Source: Cyanobium sp. T1B-Tous (lineage in GTDB: Bacteria > Cyanobacteriota > Cyanobacteriia > PCC-6307 > Cyanobiaceae). From it: a DNA stretch of 36,659 bases. Made by a program: the position numbers and the translations under genes. Positions 17,211-26,786 of this stretch are shown here, one piece after another. A model generated the notes under the pieces. That model was not told the origin of the DNA, ran no database searches, and saw nothing but the letters and a program-made list of their open reading frames with translations. Location: contig NZ_JAGQBE010000020.1 in assembly GCF_024345475.1 (NCBI RefSeq), positions 1-36,659 on the forward strand. The letters run 5' to 3'. The stretch's first letter is position 1. Each line of letters begins with the position of its first letter.

Positions 17211-17873
17211 ATGACGCCCCCCCTGCTCAAGATCTGCGGCTTGCGAAGTGCCGATCAGGCCGCCGCCGTTGCCCGCCTGGGAGTGGATGCGATCGGCGTG
17301 ATCGGGGTGGAGGGCACGCCGAGGTTTCTGGAGGCGGGGCTGCGGCCGATGCTGTTTGGAGCCGTGCAGGCGGCAGCCCCCTCCTGCCGGGGGGTGCTGG
17401 TGGTGGCCGATCCCGACGACCGCCAGCTGGCCGAGCTGGAGGCAGGCCATGGCCACACGGTGGTGCAGCTGCATGGCGCGGAGACGCCGGAGCGCTGCCA
17501 ACACCTGCGCCAGCAACTCGGCTGTGAGCTGTGGAAGGCCCTGCGCATCCGCACAGCAGCCGATCTGGAACGGGCTGCCGACTACGCCAGCGTGGTGGAC
17601 GCCCTGCTGCTGGATGCCTGGGTGCCGGACCAGCTGGGCGGATCGGGCCATCGCATCCCGATTGAGTGGCTGGAGGGTTTTGCACCCCCACTCCCCTGGT
17701 GGCTGGCCGGGGGCATGCGCGCCGATCGGGTGCAGCCCGTGCTGGCTCGGCTCAGGCCCACGGGCCTCGATGCCTCCAGCGGCGTGGAGCGCTCGCCGGG
17801 GGAGAAGGACCTGGCCCAGGTGGCCGCGCTGGTGGCAGCGATTCAGCAGGTTTCAGGACCGGCCGCTGGTTGA
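17211..17873 (+). CDS. trpF: Phosphoribosylanthranilate isomerase
   Basis: This 220-residue TIM-barrel enzyme catalyses the Amadori rearrangement of phosphoribosylanthranilate in tryptophan synthesis. It has the catalytic Cys in LKICGLRSADQA near the N-terminus, VVQLHGAETPERC, and the phosphate-binding end WWLAGGMRADRVQPVL and GLDASSGVERSPGEKD. The general-acid Asp sits in VDALLLDAWV. The ATG at 17211 gives the normal family start. It is divergent from the M50 protease (61 bases apart) and followed 51 bases later by a secreted-protein gene. Confidence 0.95.
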   Translation: MTPPLLKICGLRSADQAAAVARLGVDAIGVIGVEGTPRFLEAGLRPMLFGAVQAAAPSCRGVLVVADPDDRQLAELEAGHGHTVVQLHGAETPERCQHLRQQLGCELWKALRIRTAADLERAADYASVVDALLLDAWVPDQLGGSGHRIPIEWLEGFAPPLPWWLAGGMRADRVQPVLARLRPTGLDASSGVERSPGEKDLAQVAALVAAIQQVSGPAAG

Positions 17874-17924
17874 GGGGCGCGATTGGGGTCAGGATCGGGG
17901 AACCCATTCCCGATTCCCCGGCCG

Positions 17925-18455
17925 ATGCCCCGTCCCACCACCACCCTCCACCAGGCCCTGCTGCTCAGCCTGATGGCGGCCAGCACCCTGGCGGGCCCGG
18001 TGACGCCCCTGCAGGCCCAGGACCTGGTGGGCTGCCAGCTGGTGGACGGTCAGCTCTCCTGCGTCCCGGGGGTGAGCGCCGATCCCCAAAGCCAGATCCG
18101 GGCCCTGCGCCAGCAGATCTCCACCGACCTGCAACAGGAAAGCGCCGTCCAGCAGCAGATCGACGGGTTGCAGCAACTGGAACTCCAGGGTGCGGCAGTC
18201 CAGGGCCAGCTTCTGCAGGCCACGGCGGTGGCCGACGCGCTGGCCGCCCTGCCACCCCAGGCCTTCCACTGGTACCGGCGCACACCGGGAGCCTCGCAGT
18301 GGCTGTTGATCACAGGGGCCTCAGGCCCCACCTACGTGCTGCAGCCGGAGGACATCTCAGCCCAGGTGATGGTGGTGGTGGCCGTGACGGTCCCCGGTGG
18401 CGGCGCGAATCGCCAGGCCTCCCCAGTGGTGGGTCCGGTGCGGCCGTCGCCCTGA
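17925..18455 (+). CDS. Secreted/periplasmic protein with coiled coil, function unknown
   Basis: This 176-residue protein begins with a Sec-type signal peptide (Met-Pro-Arg, hydrophobic ALLLSLMAASTLAG, cleavage near LQAQD). The mature part has two Cys early on (VGCQLVDGQLSCVPG). A Gln-rich coiled coil follows (IRALRQQISTDLQQES and QQQIDGLQQLELQG, residues about 60-100), then a beta-rich C-terminus (FHWYRRTPGASQWLLITG). I do not recognise the family. It lies 51 bases after trpF on the same strand and converges with folE, with 4 bases between stops. Confidence 0.7.
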   Translation: MPRPTTTLHQALLLSLMAASTLAGPVTPLQAQDLVGCQLVDGQLSCVPGVSADPQSQIRALRQQISTDLQQESAVQQQIDGLQQLELQGAAVQGQLLQATAVADALAALPPQAFHWYRRTPGASQWLLITGASGPTYVLQPEDISAQVMVVVAVTVPGGGANRQASPVVGPVRPSP

Positions 18456-18459
18456 GGGA

Positions 18460-19203
18460 TCAGGTGGACAACATGGATTCCTGTTGCTTCACCAGCTCAA
18501 AGAACTCCGCTTTGAGGCTCGGGTCGACCCGGAAATCACCGCGTACCACCGAGTTGACCATGCTGGTTTGGGGCTCCTTCACACCGCGCCACTTCATGCA
18601 GTAGTGCTGGGCTTTGACCAGAATCGCCAGCCCCTGGGGCTCGCAGAGGCGCTCAATCTCATCAGCCAGGATCATCACCGCCTCTTCCTGGATGTGGGGA
18701 CGGGAGAACACCCAGTCGGCAACGCGGGAGAATTTGGACAGGCCAATCACCCGGTCGCCAGGCTTGATCCCGATCCAGCAATTGCCGAGAATCGGCACCA
18801 AGTGATGGGAACAGGCTGAGCGAACGGAAATCGGTCCGACCGTATAGATCTCGTCGAGCTTTTTGACGTTGGGGAAACTGGCGATCTTGGGCTGCTCGTG
18901 ATAACGACCTTTGAACACCTCATGGAGATACATCCGAGCAACCCGCTCGGCGGTTTCTTCGGTGTTGTGATCTTTGTCGATATCGATCACCAAGCTGCGC
19001 AGCAGCTCACGCACCTTGCCCGCCACTTCGATTTCCAGCTGATCCAGCTCACCATCCTTGAGGTGGGCTGAGATGTTGTCGTTGGCGAGGTAGGCCACGC
19101 CGGCTGCATCGAGGCGCTCGCGGATCCGCAGGCTCACCGGCAAGGGCGCCGCATCCGGAGCACTGGCACGGGAGGGAAGGCTGGACGGCAGGGTGGAGGT
19201 CAT
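18460..19203 (-). CDS. folE: GTP cyclohydrolase I
   Basis: This 247-residue enzyme converts GTP to dihydroneopterin triphosphate, the first step of folate and pterin synthesis. Zinc-site and catalytic motifs are present: VGPISVRSACSHHLVPILG (Cys and His ligands), IGLSKFSRVADWVFSRP, and the later QHYCMKWRGVKEPQT with the third Cys ligand. Residues 1-25 are a Ser/Pro/Ala-rich extension. The ATG at 19203 lies 8 bases after the SDR stop, so it is the last gene of the accA-SDR-folE run. A C-terminal tail ends KQQESMLST. Confidence 0.96.
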   Translation of the reverse strand: MTSTLPSSLPSRASAPDAAPLPVSLRIRERLDAAGVAYLANDNISAHLKDGELDQLEIEVAGKVRELLRSLVIDIDKDHNTEETAERVARMYLHEVFKGRYHEQPKIASFPNVKKLDEIYTVGPISVRSACSHHLVPILGNCWIGIKPGDRVIGLSKFSRVADWVFSRPHIQEEAVMILADEIERLCEPQGLAILVKAQHYCMKWRGVKEPQTSMVNSVVRGDFRVDPSLKAEFFELVKQQESMLST

Positions 19204-19211
19204 GAAGGGGC

Positions 19212-19934
19212 TCAGAACACGCCGGCGGCCGGCATCAGGGTGAGGTCTTCCACCACCAGAGTGGCGGGCTGTTGGGCCAGATACAGCAGGGCTTCGGCCG
19301 CCCGCTCGGCCTCAAGCATGGCACGGCGATCGAAGGAGCTGTGGACGGTTTCGCTCTCCCAGAGTGGCGTATTCACCGCACCCAGGGTGAGCGTGCTGAC
19401 CCGTATCCCATGGGACCGTTCCTCCGCCGCCAGGCAGCGCCCCAGGGAGCCCAGGGCGGCCTTGCTGACGCAGTAGGCGCCCCAGTCGGGAAAGGCGTGA
19501 TGGGCGGCATGGCTGCTCACGTTGATGATGTGACCGCCCCCCGTGGCCCGCAACCGCGGCAGTAGGGCCTGGCAGACCTGGAAGACGGCGGTCAAGTTGA
19601 GCTGCATCAGCCGCTGCCACTGCTCCAATGGCATCTCCGCCAGGGAGCCCGTGTAGGCCATGCCCGCATTGTTGATCACCACCGAGGGGGTGAGTCCCCG
19701 ACCACAGAGCTGGTCCAGGCCCGGCCCAATGGCGGCGGGATCGGCCAGATCGAGGGCCAGGGTCTCGACGCGACGGCCCAGCGGGGCCAGCTCAGCGGCG
19801 AGGGCAGCCAGGTCCGCCGCCGAGCGGGCCAGCAGCAGCAGGTCGTAGCCGGCGGCGGCAAAGCATCGGGCAGCAGCAGCGCCGATGCCCCGGGAAGCCC
19901 CGGAGATCAGCGCGACAGGAGTGGGGTCAGGCAA
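19212..19934 (-). CDS. Short-chain dehydrogenase/reductase (SDR), substrate unknown
   Basis: This 240-residue classical SDR has ALISGASRGIGAAAARCF (NADP(H)-type Rossmann motif), VVINNAGMAYTGSL, HIINVSSHAAHHAFP and the active-site Tyr-Cys-Val-Ser-Lys (YCVSK). A conserved LGAVNTPLW follows. It starts at a TTG (19934-19932), the only reasonable start in frame, 9 bases after the accA stop. It lies between accA and folE, downstream of the alkane genes, which makes a ketoacyl- or pteridine-reducing role conceivable. FabG would be the obvious alternative, but the sequence is not clearly FabG. Function stays open. Confidence 0.85.
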   Translation of the reverse strand: MPDPTPVALISGASRGIGAAAARCFAAAGYDLLLLARSAADLAALAAELAPLGRRVETLALDLADPAAIGPGLDQLCGRGLTPSVVINNAGMAYTGSLAEMPLEQWQRLMQLNLTAVFQVCQALLPRLRATGGGHIINVSSHAAHHAFPDWGAYCVSKAALGSLGRCLAAEERSHGIRVSTLTLGAVNTPLWESETVHSSFDRRAMLEAERAAEALLYLAQQPATLVVEDLTLMPAAGVF

Positions 19935-19943
19935 GGTGCGGGC

Positions 19944-20933
19944 CTACGAACTGCGAGACGGGTCCTGGGCCTCACTCTCGAGATAGCGACCCATGCGCCG
20001 AAACTTGGCATAGCGCTGGTCGATCAGCTGCTGCTCGCTGAGGAGCTGGAGCTCGGCGAGTTGCTCCAGCAGGGCGGTTTTGAGGGTTTCCGCCGCCTGC
20101 AGCGGCGCCCAGTGGTTGCCGCCGGAGGGTTCCGGAAGCACCCGATCGACGATGCCCAGCTTGAGCAGATCCGGGCCAGTGATCTTGAGGGCCTCCGCCG
20201 CGATGGACGCCTTGCCGGCATCCCGCCAGAGAATCGAAGCGCAGGCCTCCGGGCTGGCCACGGTGTAGACGCTGTGCTCGAACATCAGCAGGCGGTCGGC
20301 CACGCCGATCCCCAGGGCGCCACCGGAGCCACCCTCCCCGATCACGGTGGCCAAGATGGGCACCCGCAGGCGGAACATCTCGCGCAGATTGACGGCAATC
20401 GCCTCCCCCTGGCCCTGCTCCTCCGCCAGCACCCCGGCATAGGCGCCAGGGGTATCAATGAAGCTCAGGATCGGCAGGCGAAACCGATCGGCGTGCTCCA
20501 TCAGCCGCATCGCCTTGCGGTAGCCCCCGGGCGAGGCCATGCCGAAGTTGCGGGCCACGTTCTCCTTGGTATCGCGCCCCTTCTGATGGCCGAGCAGCAC
20601 CACCCCCTGATCGCCGATGCGGCCCACGCCACCCACCAGCGCCCGGTCGTCACTGCCGCGCCGATCGCCATGCAGCTCCAGCCACTCGTCGGTGATCACC
20701 TGGATGTAATCCAGGGTGCTGGGCCGCTGGGGATGGCGGGCCACCTGGATTTTCTGGGAGGGCGTCAGGGCATCGAAAATGTCCTTGCGGCGGCGGGTGG
20801 CCAGGGTTTCGAGCTGCAGCAGCTGCTGGCTCACATCCACCTCTGAATCCCGCGCCAGCTGGCGGATTTGCTCGATCTGCTCCTCGAGCTCAACCAGTGG
20901 TTTTTCGAACTCCAGCAGGGCGCGACGGGCCAT
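19944..20933 (-). CDS. accA: Acetyl-CoA carboxylase carboxyltransferase subunit alpha
   Basis: This 329-residue subunit of the acetyl-CoA carboxylase carboxyltransferase (with AccD) makes malonyl-CoA. It has the N-terminal coiled region ([20 protein letters not shown]), then [14 protein letters not shown] and [20 protein letters not shown]. The crotonase-like core includes [58 protein letters not shown] and [16 protein letters not shown]. The ATG at 20933 is the family start. It lies 54 bases downstream of aar in the known cyanobacterial ado-aar-accA order. Confidence 0.97.
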   Translation of the reverse strand: MARRALLEFEKPLVELEEQIEQIRQLARDSEVDVSQQLLQLETLATRRRKDIFDALTPSQKIQVARHPQRPSTLDYIQVITDEWLELHGDRRGSDDRALVGGVGRIGDQGVVLLGHQKGRDTKENVARNFGMASPGGYRKAMRLMEHADRFRLPILSFIDTPGAYAGVLAEEQGQGEAIAVNLREMFRLRVPILATVIGEGGSGGALGIGVADRLLMFEHSVYTVASPEACASILWRDAGKASIAAEALKITGPDLLKLGIVDRVLPEPSGGNHWAPLQAAETLKTALLEQLAELQLLSEQQLIDQRYAKFRRMGRYLESEAQDPSRSS

Positions 20934-20987
20934 GGCGGGGATGTCGGGAGGGGGAAGGGGAAAGCAACCCGAAAGGGGTTGGCGGGG

Positions 20988-22058
20988 TCAGGCCGGGGTG
21001 AGGGCTGGCTGGGTGTGGTCGGCCGGGGCGGGATCGGAAGGCAGGGTGAGGCCGAGGGTGTGGAAACCATGGCGCTGGGACGCCGCACCAATCAAGTCCA
21101 TTTTCTCGAGGGTGATGTTGTTTCGACCCCAGCTGAAGTTGGTGTGGATCCCTTCAAACTCAAGCAGGATGGCCTCAGCAAAGCAGGCAAACATCTGACG
21201 CTTGGGGTTGTCCATCTCAGCCATTTCCATCATCTGCCAGGTGATGTCGCTGAAGAACTCAACAATTCCTCCTTTCAGCACATGGATTCCCTCCCCATTG
21301 GCCTTGGAGTCGAGGTTTTTGGGATAGCCGCCATCGATCATCAGACAGGGCGACTTGAGGTTCTCGGCGTCGATGCTCAGGGTCTGGGGCAGGCTGGCCA
21401 CCCACACCACCACATCGGCCTCCGGCAGGGCTTCGTCCAGGCTGAGGATGCGCCCACCGCCCAGCTCCTGTTGCAGATCCAGCAGCGGTTGGGGCTGGCG
21501 GGCCACCAGCAACAGCTCCTTCACGCCGGTGCGCTGACTCAGCCAGCGGCACACCGCACTGCCAATGTCACCGGTGGCTCCCACCACCGCCACACGGGCC
21601 TGGGCCAGGTCGATGCCGAGCCGGGGTGCATTCGTTTCCACCTGACGACAAATCACCCAGGCGGTGTGGGTGTTACCCGTGGTGAAACGCTCCCACTCAA
21701 GGGTGGTGGAGCGGATCTGCTGCTCCTTGAGCAGGTTGAAATTCTCAAAAATGATCGAGGTGAAGCCCCCAAGGGCCGTGATGTCGATGCCATTTTTCTG
21801 GGCCAGCTCCATGGCGCTGAGCACCTTGCGCCGGGCCGTTTTGAACCGGCTGAGCATCTCCGGCACAAAACAGGAATCGATGTAGGCCCCATCGATCGTC
21901 TTGCCCGTGGCGCTCGTCACCTGAAGACGCTCCACCAGCTGGGGAGGGGCGCTGCACCACACATCCAGGTCGCCGTCAGCGAACTCCTCGAACCCGAGGG
22001 TGCGGGCCTTGGCGCGGGCCTCCTCAAAGCTCGTGGAGTGACCGATCAGGCCGAACAT
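20988..22058 (-). CDS. aar: Long-chain acyl-ACP reductase (alkane pathway)
   Basis: This 356-residue NADPH-dependent reductase turns fatty acyl-ACP into the fatty aldehyde that ADO uses. The start is [18 protein letters not shown] (ATG at 22058; a codon further up in frame is not conserved). Motifs are [32 protein letters not shown] (NADPH site) and [17 protein letters not shown], whose Cys is the predicted thioester nucleophile. The last part ([20 protein letters not shown]) is AAR-typical. The gene lies 59 bases after ado, and the pair makes C15/C17 alkanes in cyanobacteria. Confidence 0.96.
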   Translation of the reverse strand: MFGLIGHSTSFEEARAKARTLGFEEFADGDLDVWCSAPPQLVERLQVTSATGKTIDGAYIDSCFVPEMLSRFKTARRKVLSAMELAQKNGIDITALGGFTSIIFENFNLLKEQQIRSTTLEWERFTTGNTHTAWVICRQVETNAPRLGIDLAQARVAVVGATGDIGSAVCRWLSQRTGVKELLLVARQPQPLLDLQQELGGGRILSLDEALPEADVVVWVASLPQTLSIDAENLKSPCLMIDGGYPKNLDSKANGEGIHVLKGGIVEFFSDITWQMMEMAEMDNPKRQMFACFAEAILLEFEGIHTNFSWGRNNITLEKMDLIGAASQRHGFHTLGLTLPSDPAPADHTQPALTPA

Positions 22059-22117
22059 GGGCAACCCCAGAGGATGTCGCGGACGCTACATCCTGCCACG
22101 TCTGCTCTGGCCAATCC

Positions 22118-22837
22118 TCAACCCACCAGGGCGGCTGCGGCCATCTTGGCGATCTCCCGGGAGGTGAGTCCCACTTCCATCAGCGCCTCCTGGTACGAGG
22201 TGAGGAAATCGGCCATCAGATCTTCCTGGTCCATGTGCAGCACGGCCGCATCACCGGCCACCTGCTCGAGCATTTTGCGCACCAGGGGCAGGTTGTCGCG
22301 GTTGGCCTGCTCCAGCTCCTCACGGCAGGTGTCCAGGTTGGCCTTGAGCCACTCCTGGCCGTAGTTGAGGTGGGTGTATTCATCCTTGACCACGCCCTCG
22401 GTGATCTTGCGGGCGAAGGGATCGGCGACAGGGATATAGATGTGGTAGGCCGAAATGGCAAAGGCCTCAATCAGGATGGCCTGAATCAACAGGCAGGTGG
22501 TCACCTTGCCCTCGGCGAGGGCCTTCTGGAAGTTGCCGTGCAGGGGGGCGAAAAATTCCTTGGCGAAGGGCATGTCGGCTGTCACGCCGAGATTGTTGGC
22601 GCAAGCCGTGAAGCCCTTCATGTGCTTCAGCTCCATGCGGGCCAACTTGGCGAGCTCTTCGGCTTGGTCGGGAAGCAGGCTGCCGATGGAGATGTAGTTG
22701 TCGTGCGCCTCCTGCTCGCCCTCGATCACGATGGCGTTGATGCGGCTGTAAGCGTCCTTGTAGGAGTCGGTGCTGAAGTCGGGCAGTTGGTCGGCGGCAA
22801 AGGCCTCGGACACGGCTGGAGAAGCAAGGGTGGCCAT
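22118..22837 (-). CDS. ado: Aldehyde-deformylating oxygenase
   Basis: This 239-residue ferritin-like di-iron enzyme turns fatty aldehydes into alkanes and formate. Ligand motifs are visible: [21 protein letters not shown] (ExxH), [13 protein letters not shown] and [12 protein letters not shown] (ExxH). The start [13 protein letters not shown] at 22837 was chosen over the longer upstream frame, which is not conserved-looking. It forms the usual pair with aar. The 43-base gap to the creatininase-like gene upstream leaves little room for a promoter, so transcription may start inside or before that gene. Confidence 0.97.
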   Translation of the reverse strand: MATLASPAVSEAFAADQLPDFSTDSYKDAYSRINAIVIEGEQEAHDNYISIGSLLPDQAEELAKLARMELKHMKGFTACANNLGVTADMPFAKEFFAPLHGNFQKALAEGKVTTCLLIQAILIEAFAISAYHIYIPVADPFARKITEGVVKDEYTHLNYGQEWLKANLDTCREELEQANRDNLPLVRKMLEQVAGDAAVLHMDQEDLMADFLTSYQEALMEVGLTSREIAKMAAAALVG

Positions 22838-22880
22838 GGCTACCGCGCGATCGGAACAGATCCCTTGACTGTAACCACCC

Positions 22881-23699
22881 TCAGCTGGGATCTGGCCGGT
22901 GGCCTGGCACCCGGTCAGAACCCGGCCACGAACTGCGCAGCAGGGCGTCCAGCCGCTGGCGCCAGCCCTCCACCAACCGCTCAAACAACTGGGCACCGAG
23001 GGCCGCCGACGCGCCGCCGGCATCGCCGATCACCCCGGAAGCGCTGAGGTCCTGGGTGAGCCACGCCAAAGGGGCTTGCCCCTCCAGGCTCCACCCCGGG
23101 GGGATGGGGCCGCCCCGATCGCCATCGCGGGGGCGATCCGGGCCCACCAGCTCGGGGGCCAGATGCAGCATCAGGCTCGTTTCCGCCAGACCGGCATGGA
23201 GCCCAGCGGAACGCTCCGGCTCCGGGATCAGGGCGGCGACACCCTCAGGGCCGCTCCAGAGGAAGCAGGGCAGCACGGCCAGCTCCGGGCGCTCGGAGCG
23301 GAGCTGGCGTGCCGCCGTCTGCAACAGCGCGATCTGGCCCCCATGGGCGTTGAACAGCACGAGGCGCTGAAAGCCCGCGGCAGCCAGCTCGTGCCCCACG
23401 GCCACCAGCTGGCTGATCAGCAGCTGGGGGGGAAGGCTGAGGGTGCCGCTGAAACCGCGGTGTTCGGGGGAGAAGCCGATGCTCTGAAGCGGCAGCCGCA
23501 GCACCGGCAACGCCCCATCCAGGCGGGCCAACACCGCATCCAGCACCCGTTCGGCAAAGAGCGCGTCGGTGCCCAGGGGCAGGTGGGGCCCGTGCTGCTC
23601 CACCGCCCCCCAGGGCCAGACCACCGTGCTGCCGGGTCGGGCCGCGAGCTGCTCGACCTGGGGCCAGGCCAGCTGCTGCAGGTGGCGCGAATGCTCCAT
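22881..23699 (-). CDS. Creatininase-family amidohydrolase
   Basis: This 272-residue metal-dependent amidase belongs to the creatininase/MftE fold. Metal ligands fit [17 protein letters not shown] (Glu, His, Asp), FNAHGGQ (His) and the later Glu in [13 protein letters not shown]. Actual substrates vary (creatinine, formamides, peptides), and cyanobacterial members are mostly uncharacterised, so creatininase activity should not be assumed. ATG at 23699; a GTG one codon earlier is possible. It sits upstream of ado on the same strand, divergent from the S1-domain gene (49 bases apart). Confidence 0.88.
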   Translation of the reverse strand: MEHSRHLQQLAWPQVEQLAARPGSTVVWPWGAVEQHGPHLPLGTDALFAERVLDAVLARLDGALPVLRLPLQSIGFSPEHRGFSGTLSLPPQLLISQLVAVGHELAAAGFQRLVLFNAHGGQIALLQTAARQLRSERPELAVLPCFLWSGPEGVAALIPEPERSAGLHAGLAETSLMLHLAPELVGPDRPRDGDRGGPIPPGWSLEGQAPLAWLTQDLSASGVIGDAGGASAALGAQLFERLVEGWRQRLDALLRSSWPGSDRVPGHRPDPS

Positions 23700-23748
23700 C
23701 ACGTCAGAACTGATCCCTACAGTGTGGAGCTCTCAGCCCCCAGTGGAG

Positions 23749-25029
23749 ATGGCCGGTACCGGCAGCCAACCGCCCTCGTCTGCGTCCTCCCGGCCCGTGC
23801 CCCCCGGTGCCGCCAGGCCCCAGCCGGTGGCGCCCCTGCGCAAGCCTCCCCAGGTGCTGATGATCCGCAAGGACGAGCCCACCCCGGCTCCCCCCGCCGA
23901 GTCGGCCGAGCCTCCCGTGGCGGCCTCGGCCCCCCAGGCACCCAGCCCAGCCCCGGCGGCGCCGGTTCGCACCTCCGCACGCACCCCTGAGCGGAGCGAC
24001 GACGAGCTGTTCGACATGGGGTCCATGGAGGGCCTCACCATGGCCGACCTGCTGGGACCGGACCCCGGCCGCCAGCGCCCGGCCAAGACCGTCACCCCCG
24101 CGGCAGCCCAGGCCGTGGCAACGCCGGCGCGCAGCGTCGACGATTTTGATTTTGATGAGGAGGCCTTCCTGGCCGCCCTGGACGACCACGAACCCCATGG
24201 CACCACCGGCGAAGTGGTGCGGGGCACGGTGATTGGCCTGGAGAGCGACGGCATTTATGTCGACATCGGCGGCAAGGCCCCAGGCTTCATGCCCAAGAAG
24301 GAATGCGGCCTCGGGGTGATCACCAACCTCAAGGAGCGCTTCCCCAAGGGCCTGGAGGTGGAAGTGCTGGTGACCCGCGAGCAGAACGCCGACGGCATGG
24401 TCACCATCAGCGCCCGCGCCCTGGCCCTGCGCCAAAGCTGGGAGAAGGTGCGGCAGCTGGAGAAGGAGGGCAAGGTGGTGCAGGTGAAGGTGAATGGCTT
24501 CAACCGAGGCGGCATCACCTGCGATCTGGAAGGGCTGCGCGGCTTCATTCCCCGCTCCCAGCTGCAAGACGGCGAAAACCACGAGGCCCTGGTGGGCAAG
24601 ACCCTCGGCGCCGCTTTCCTGGAGGTGAACCCGGAGACCCGCAAGCTGGTGCTCTCCGAAAAGAAAGCCGCCACCGCCGCCCTGTTCCAGAACCTGGAGG
24701 TGGGCCAGCTGGTGGAGGGGCAGGTGGTGTCGATCAAGCCCTATGGCCTGTTCATCGATCTGGGCGGCGTCAGCGGCCTGCTCCACCAGTCCGCGATCAC
24801 CGGCGGCCAACTGCGCGATCTGCGCGAGGTGTTCGGCCAGGGGGATCGGGTGCAGGCCCTGATCACCGAGCTGGATCCAGGCCGGGGCCGCATCGCCCTC
24901 AACACGGCCCTGCTCGAGGGCCAGCCCGGCGAACTGCTGATCGATCGCGACAAGGTGATGGCCGAAGCCGCCGACCGGGCCAACCGGGCCCGCTCCGTGC
25001 TGCGCCAACAGGAACAAGGGGCGGGATGA
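23749..25029 (+). CDS. S1-domain RNA-binding protein (ribosomal protein S1 homologue)
   Basis: This 426-residue protein has a disordered N-third: Pro/Ala-rich residues 1-80, then acidic patches (DDELFDMG and DDFDFDEEAFLAALDD). Three S1 (OB-fold) RNA-binding domains follow, near residues 154-225, 240-310 and 325-395. Their signatures are GTVIGLESDGIYVDIGGK, VNGFNRGGITCDLEGLRG and GQVVSIKPYGLFIDLGG. It resembles the second S1-like protein of cyanobacteria rather than full-length ribosomal S1. The ATG at 23749 lies within a frame that extends upstream without conservation. The stop overlaps the Tab2 start by ATGA, so the two are coupled. Confidence 0.88.
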   Translation: MAGTGSQPPSSASSRPVPPGAARPQPVAPLRKPPQVLMIRKDEPTPAPPAESAEPPVAASAPQAPSPAPAAPVRTSARTPERSDDELFDMGSMEGLTMADLLGPDPGRQRPAKTVTPAAAQAVATPARSVDDFDFDEEAFLAALDDHEPHGTTGEVVRGTVIGLESDGIYVDIGGKAPGFMPKKECGLGVITNLKERFPKGLEVEVLVTREQNADGMVTISARALALRQSWEKVRQLEKEGKVVQVKVNGFNRGGITCDLEGLRGFIPRSQLQDGENHEALVGKTLGAAFLEVNPETRKLVLSEKKAATAALFQNLEVGQLVEGQVVSIKPYGLFIDLGGVSGLLHQSAITGGQLRDLREVFGQGDRVQALITELDPGRGRIALNTALLEGQPGELLIDRDKVMAEAADRANRARSVLRQQEQGAG

Positions 25030-25937
25030 GCGAGGCCCCTGCTGCCGAAGTGACCCTCACCACCGCCCCGGACTGGGAGCTGGACTACTACTCCCGGCCG
25101 ATTCTCGAGCCCGACGGCAAGAAGCGCTGGGAACTGCTGATCTGCTCCACCCCCCAGGTGGAGGCCAGTGGCGAGGGCTCGGGCCCCTCCTTTCGCTGGG
25201 TGATGCCCTGCCCGGCCTCAAGCGTCAATTCCATCTGGCTGCGGGAGGCGCTGGAGCAAGCCCTGGAGGCCGCCGCTGGGCAGGGCTTCGGGCCTCCACG
25301 GCGCCTGCGCTGCTGGCGCGCCTCGATGCGCACCATGGTGCAGCGGGCTGCTGAGGGGCTGGGCTTGGAACTGGTTCCCAGCCGCCGCACCTACGCCCTG
25401 GTGAGCTGGCTGCAGGAGCGGGAGCGGGAGGTGTACCCCCAGGAGCCTGGCTACCTGGCCGGCCCCCTGGCACCCCCGCCCCAACCGATCCGCCCCATCG
25501 CCGTGCCCCTGCCGGAGGCGGCCCGGGGCGAAAGCTGGGCCTGGGCCACCCTGCCCCTCGAGGCCTTGGCAGGGGCGGCGGACTGGGAGTCGGGCTTTGC
25601 CGGCCTGGTGCCGCTGCCGGCGGGCCTGCCTCCCCAGGTGCCGGTACTCGGGATTCGTCTGTTCAGCTCGGCCCGTGCCCTGGCCCTGGCGGGCTGGCTG
25701 GCGGGGCTCGAGCCCGTGCGCCTCGAGATCAGCGGCCAACAGCTGGTGCTGGAAGCCGGCCTGGAAGACCGCTGGCTGCTGAGCGATCTGCCCGCCGATG
25801 AGGCCGAAGCCGCGGCAGCCGCCTTTGCCGCAGCCCGCCAGCAGGCTGGAGGCCTGCAATTCCTGGCCGTCCAAGCCCGCGAAGACGACCAGCGCTTCGA
25901 GGGGTTCTGGCTGCTGCGCGACCTCCCTGACGCCTGA
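25026..25937 (+). CDS. Tab2/Atab2-family RNA-binding protein (DUF1092)
   Basis: This 303-residue protein matches the Tab2 family: DWELDYYSRPILEPDGKKRW at the start, then a mixed alpha/beta core with RCWRASMRTMVQRAAEGLGL, SRRTYALVSWLQERE and a C-terminal domain ending FEGFWLLRDLPDA. In Chlamydomonas and Arabidopsis, Tab2/ATAB2 is needed for translation of photosystem mRNAs, notably psaB; bacterial function is less clear. The ATG overlaps the S1-domain gene stop (ATGA), suggesting translational coupling. A Pro-rich loop (GPLAPPPQPIRPIAVPLP) links the two halves. Confidence 0.9.
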   Translation: MSEAPAAEVTLTTAPDWELDYYSRPILEPDGKKRWELLICSTPQVEASGEGSGPSFRWVMPCPASSVNSIWLREALEQALEAAAGQGFGPPRRLRCWRASMRTMVQRAAEGLGLELVPSRRTYALVSWLQEREREVYPQEPGYLAGPLAPPPQPIRPIAVPLPEAARGESWAWATLPLEALAGAADWESGFAGLVPLPAGLPPQVPVLGIRLFSSARALALAGWLAGLEPVRLEISGQQLVLEAGLEDRWLLSDLPADEAEAAAAAFAAARQQAGGLQFLAVQAREDDQRFEGFWLLRDLPDA

Positions 25938-25961
25938 ACCCAGGCGCCCCCATCCCGACCC

Positions 25962-26777
25962 ATGGCCGAAGCGCTCGATCCGCCCTTTGACCGGCCCGAC
26001 CGGGACTTCAACAGCCTGCCTGGCTGGACCTGGGTGGGCACCTACGGCGGCTACTACCTGCAATGCGATCTGCTGCAGGCGTTTGAACATGGGTTTTTCA
26101 CCCGCCAATGGCAGGGGCGGGGACCGGACGTGTTGGCGGGCTACGTGAGCGCAGGGATCAGCGTCCACCGCCTGCGCCAGGTGCACAGCGCCCGGGTGCT
26201 GCCAGCCAGCCAGGCCACGGCCGAGCCCTGGCCAGAAGCGGATGGCCTCGTGAGCGATGGGGGGGGGCAGAGCCTCTGGGCCTGCGGCGCCGACTGCACC
26301 CCGGTGCTGGTCGCCGATCCGGTGAGCGGCCGCGTCGCGGCCTGCCATGCGGGCTGGCGCGGGGTGGCCGGCGGCATTCTGGGCGCCGCCGTTCAGCAAC
26401 TGGAAGCCAGCGGCAGTCGCCGGGCCGACCTGCTCGTGGCCCTGGGCCCAGCCATCGGTGGATCCCGCTACCAAGTGGAGCGTCCCGTGAGCGAGGAGGT
26501 GGCGTGCTCCCTGGCGCCCAGCGCCGATCCAGGCCACCTGCCCGCCCTGCTGGAGGACCTACGCCTCTGTGGGGCACTCCAGGATGATCCGGATCCCGAT
26601 CGGGACCGCCTGGACATCCGTGCCGCGGCCAGGCGCCAGCTGGAGCTCCTGGGGCTCGGGACGGATCGCATCGCGACCTGCCCGCTCTGCACCGCCGAGG
26701 AGTCGCTGCTTTTTCACTCTTGGCGACGTGATCAGGTGAAGGCCGTGCAATGGAGCGGCATCGTGTCCCAGGCTTGA
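25962..26777 (+). CDS. Laccase-domain/purine nucleoside phosphorylase family protein (YfiH/PgeF)
   Basis: This 271-residue protein is of the YfiH/PgeF family. Conserved metal/active-site pieces are ACGADCTPVLVADP, VAACHAGWRGVAGG (Cys and His ligands), and GPAIGGSRYQVERPVSEEV. A later segment holds RIATCPLCTAEESLLFHSWRRD. Members act on purine nucleosides or correct peptidoglycan precursors; earlier reports of polyphenol oxidase activity are doubtful. It starts at an ATG (25962) 24 bases after the Tab2 stop, so it is probably the last gene of that operon. Confidence 0.9.
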   Translation: MAEALDPPFDRPDRDFNSLPGWTWVGTYGGYYLQCDLLQAFEHGFFTRQWQGRGPDVLAGYVSAGISVHRLRQVHSARVLPASQATAEPWPEADGLVSDGGGQSLWACGADCTPVLVADPVSGRVAACHAGWRGVAGGILGAAVQQLEASGSRRADLLVALGPAIGGSRYQVERPVSEEVACSLAPSADPGHLPALLEDLRLCGALQDDPDPDRDRLDIRAAARRQLELLGLGTDRIATCPLCTAEESLLFHSWRRDQVKAVQWSGIVSQA

Positions 26778-26786
26778 GGACTGGGC

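Noticed and set aside
24303-25025. Frame open through the S1-domain gene into the Tab2 gene as a possible fusion.
   Set aside because: The Tab2 frame upstream of 25026 is Arg/Gly/Pro-rich nonsense in the S1 gene region; two separate genes with an ATGA overlap fit better.
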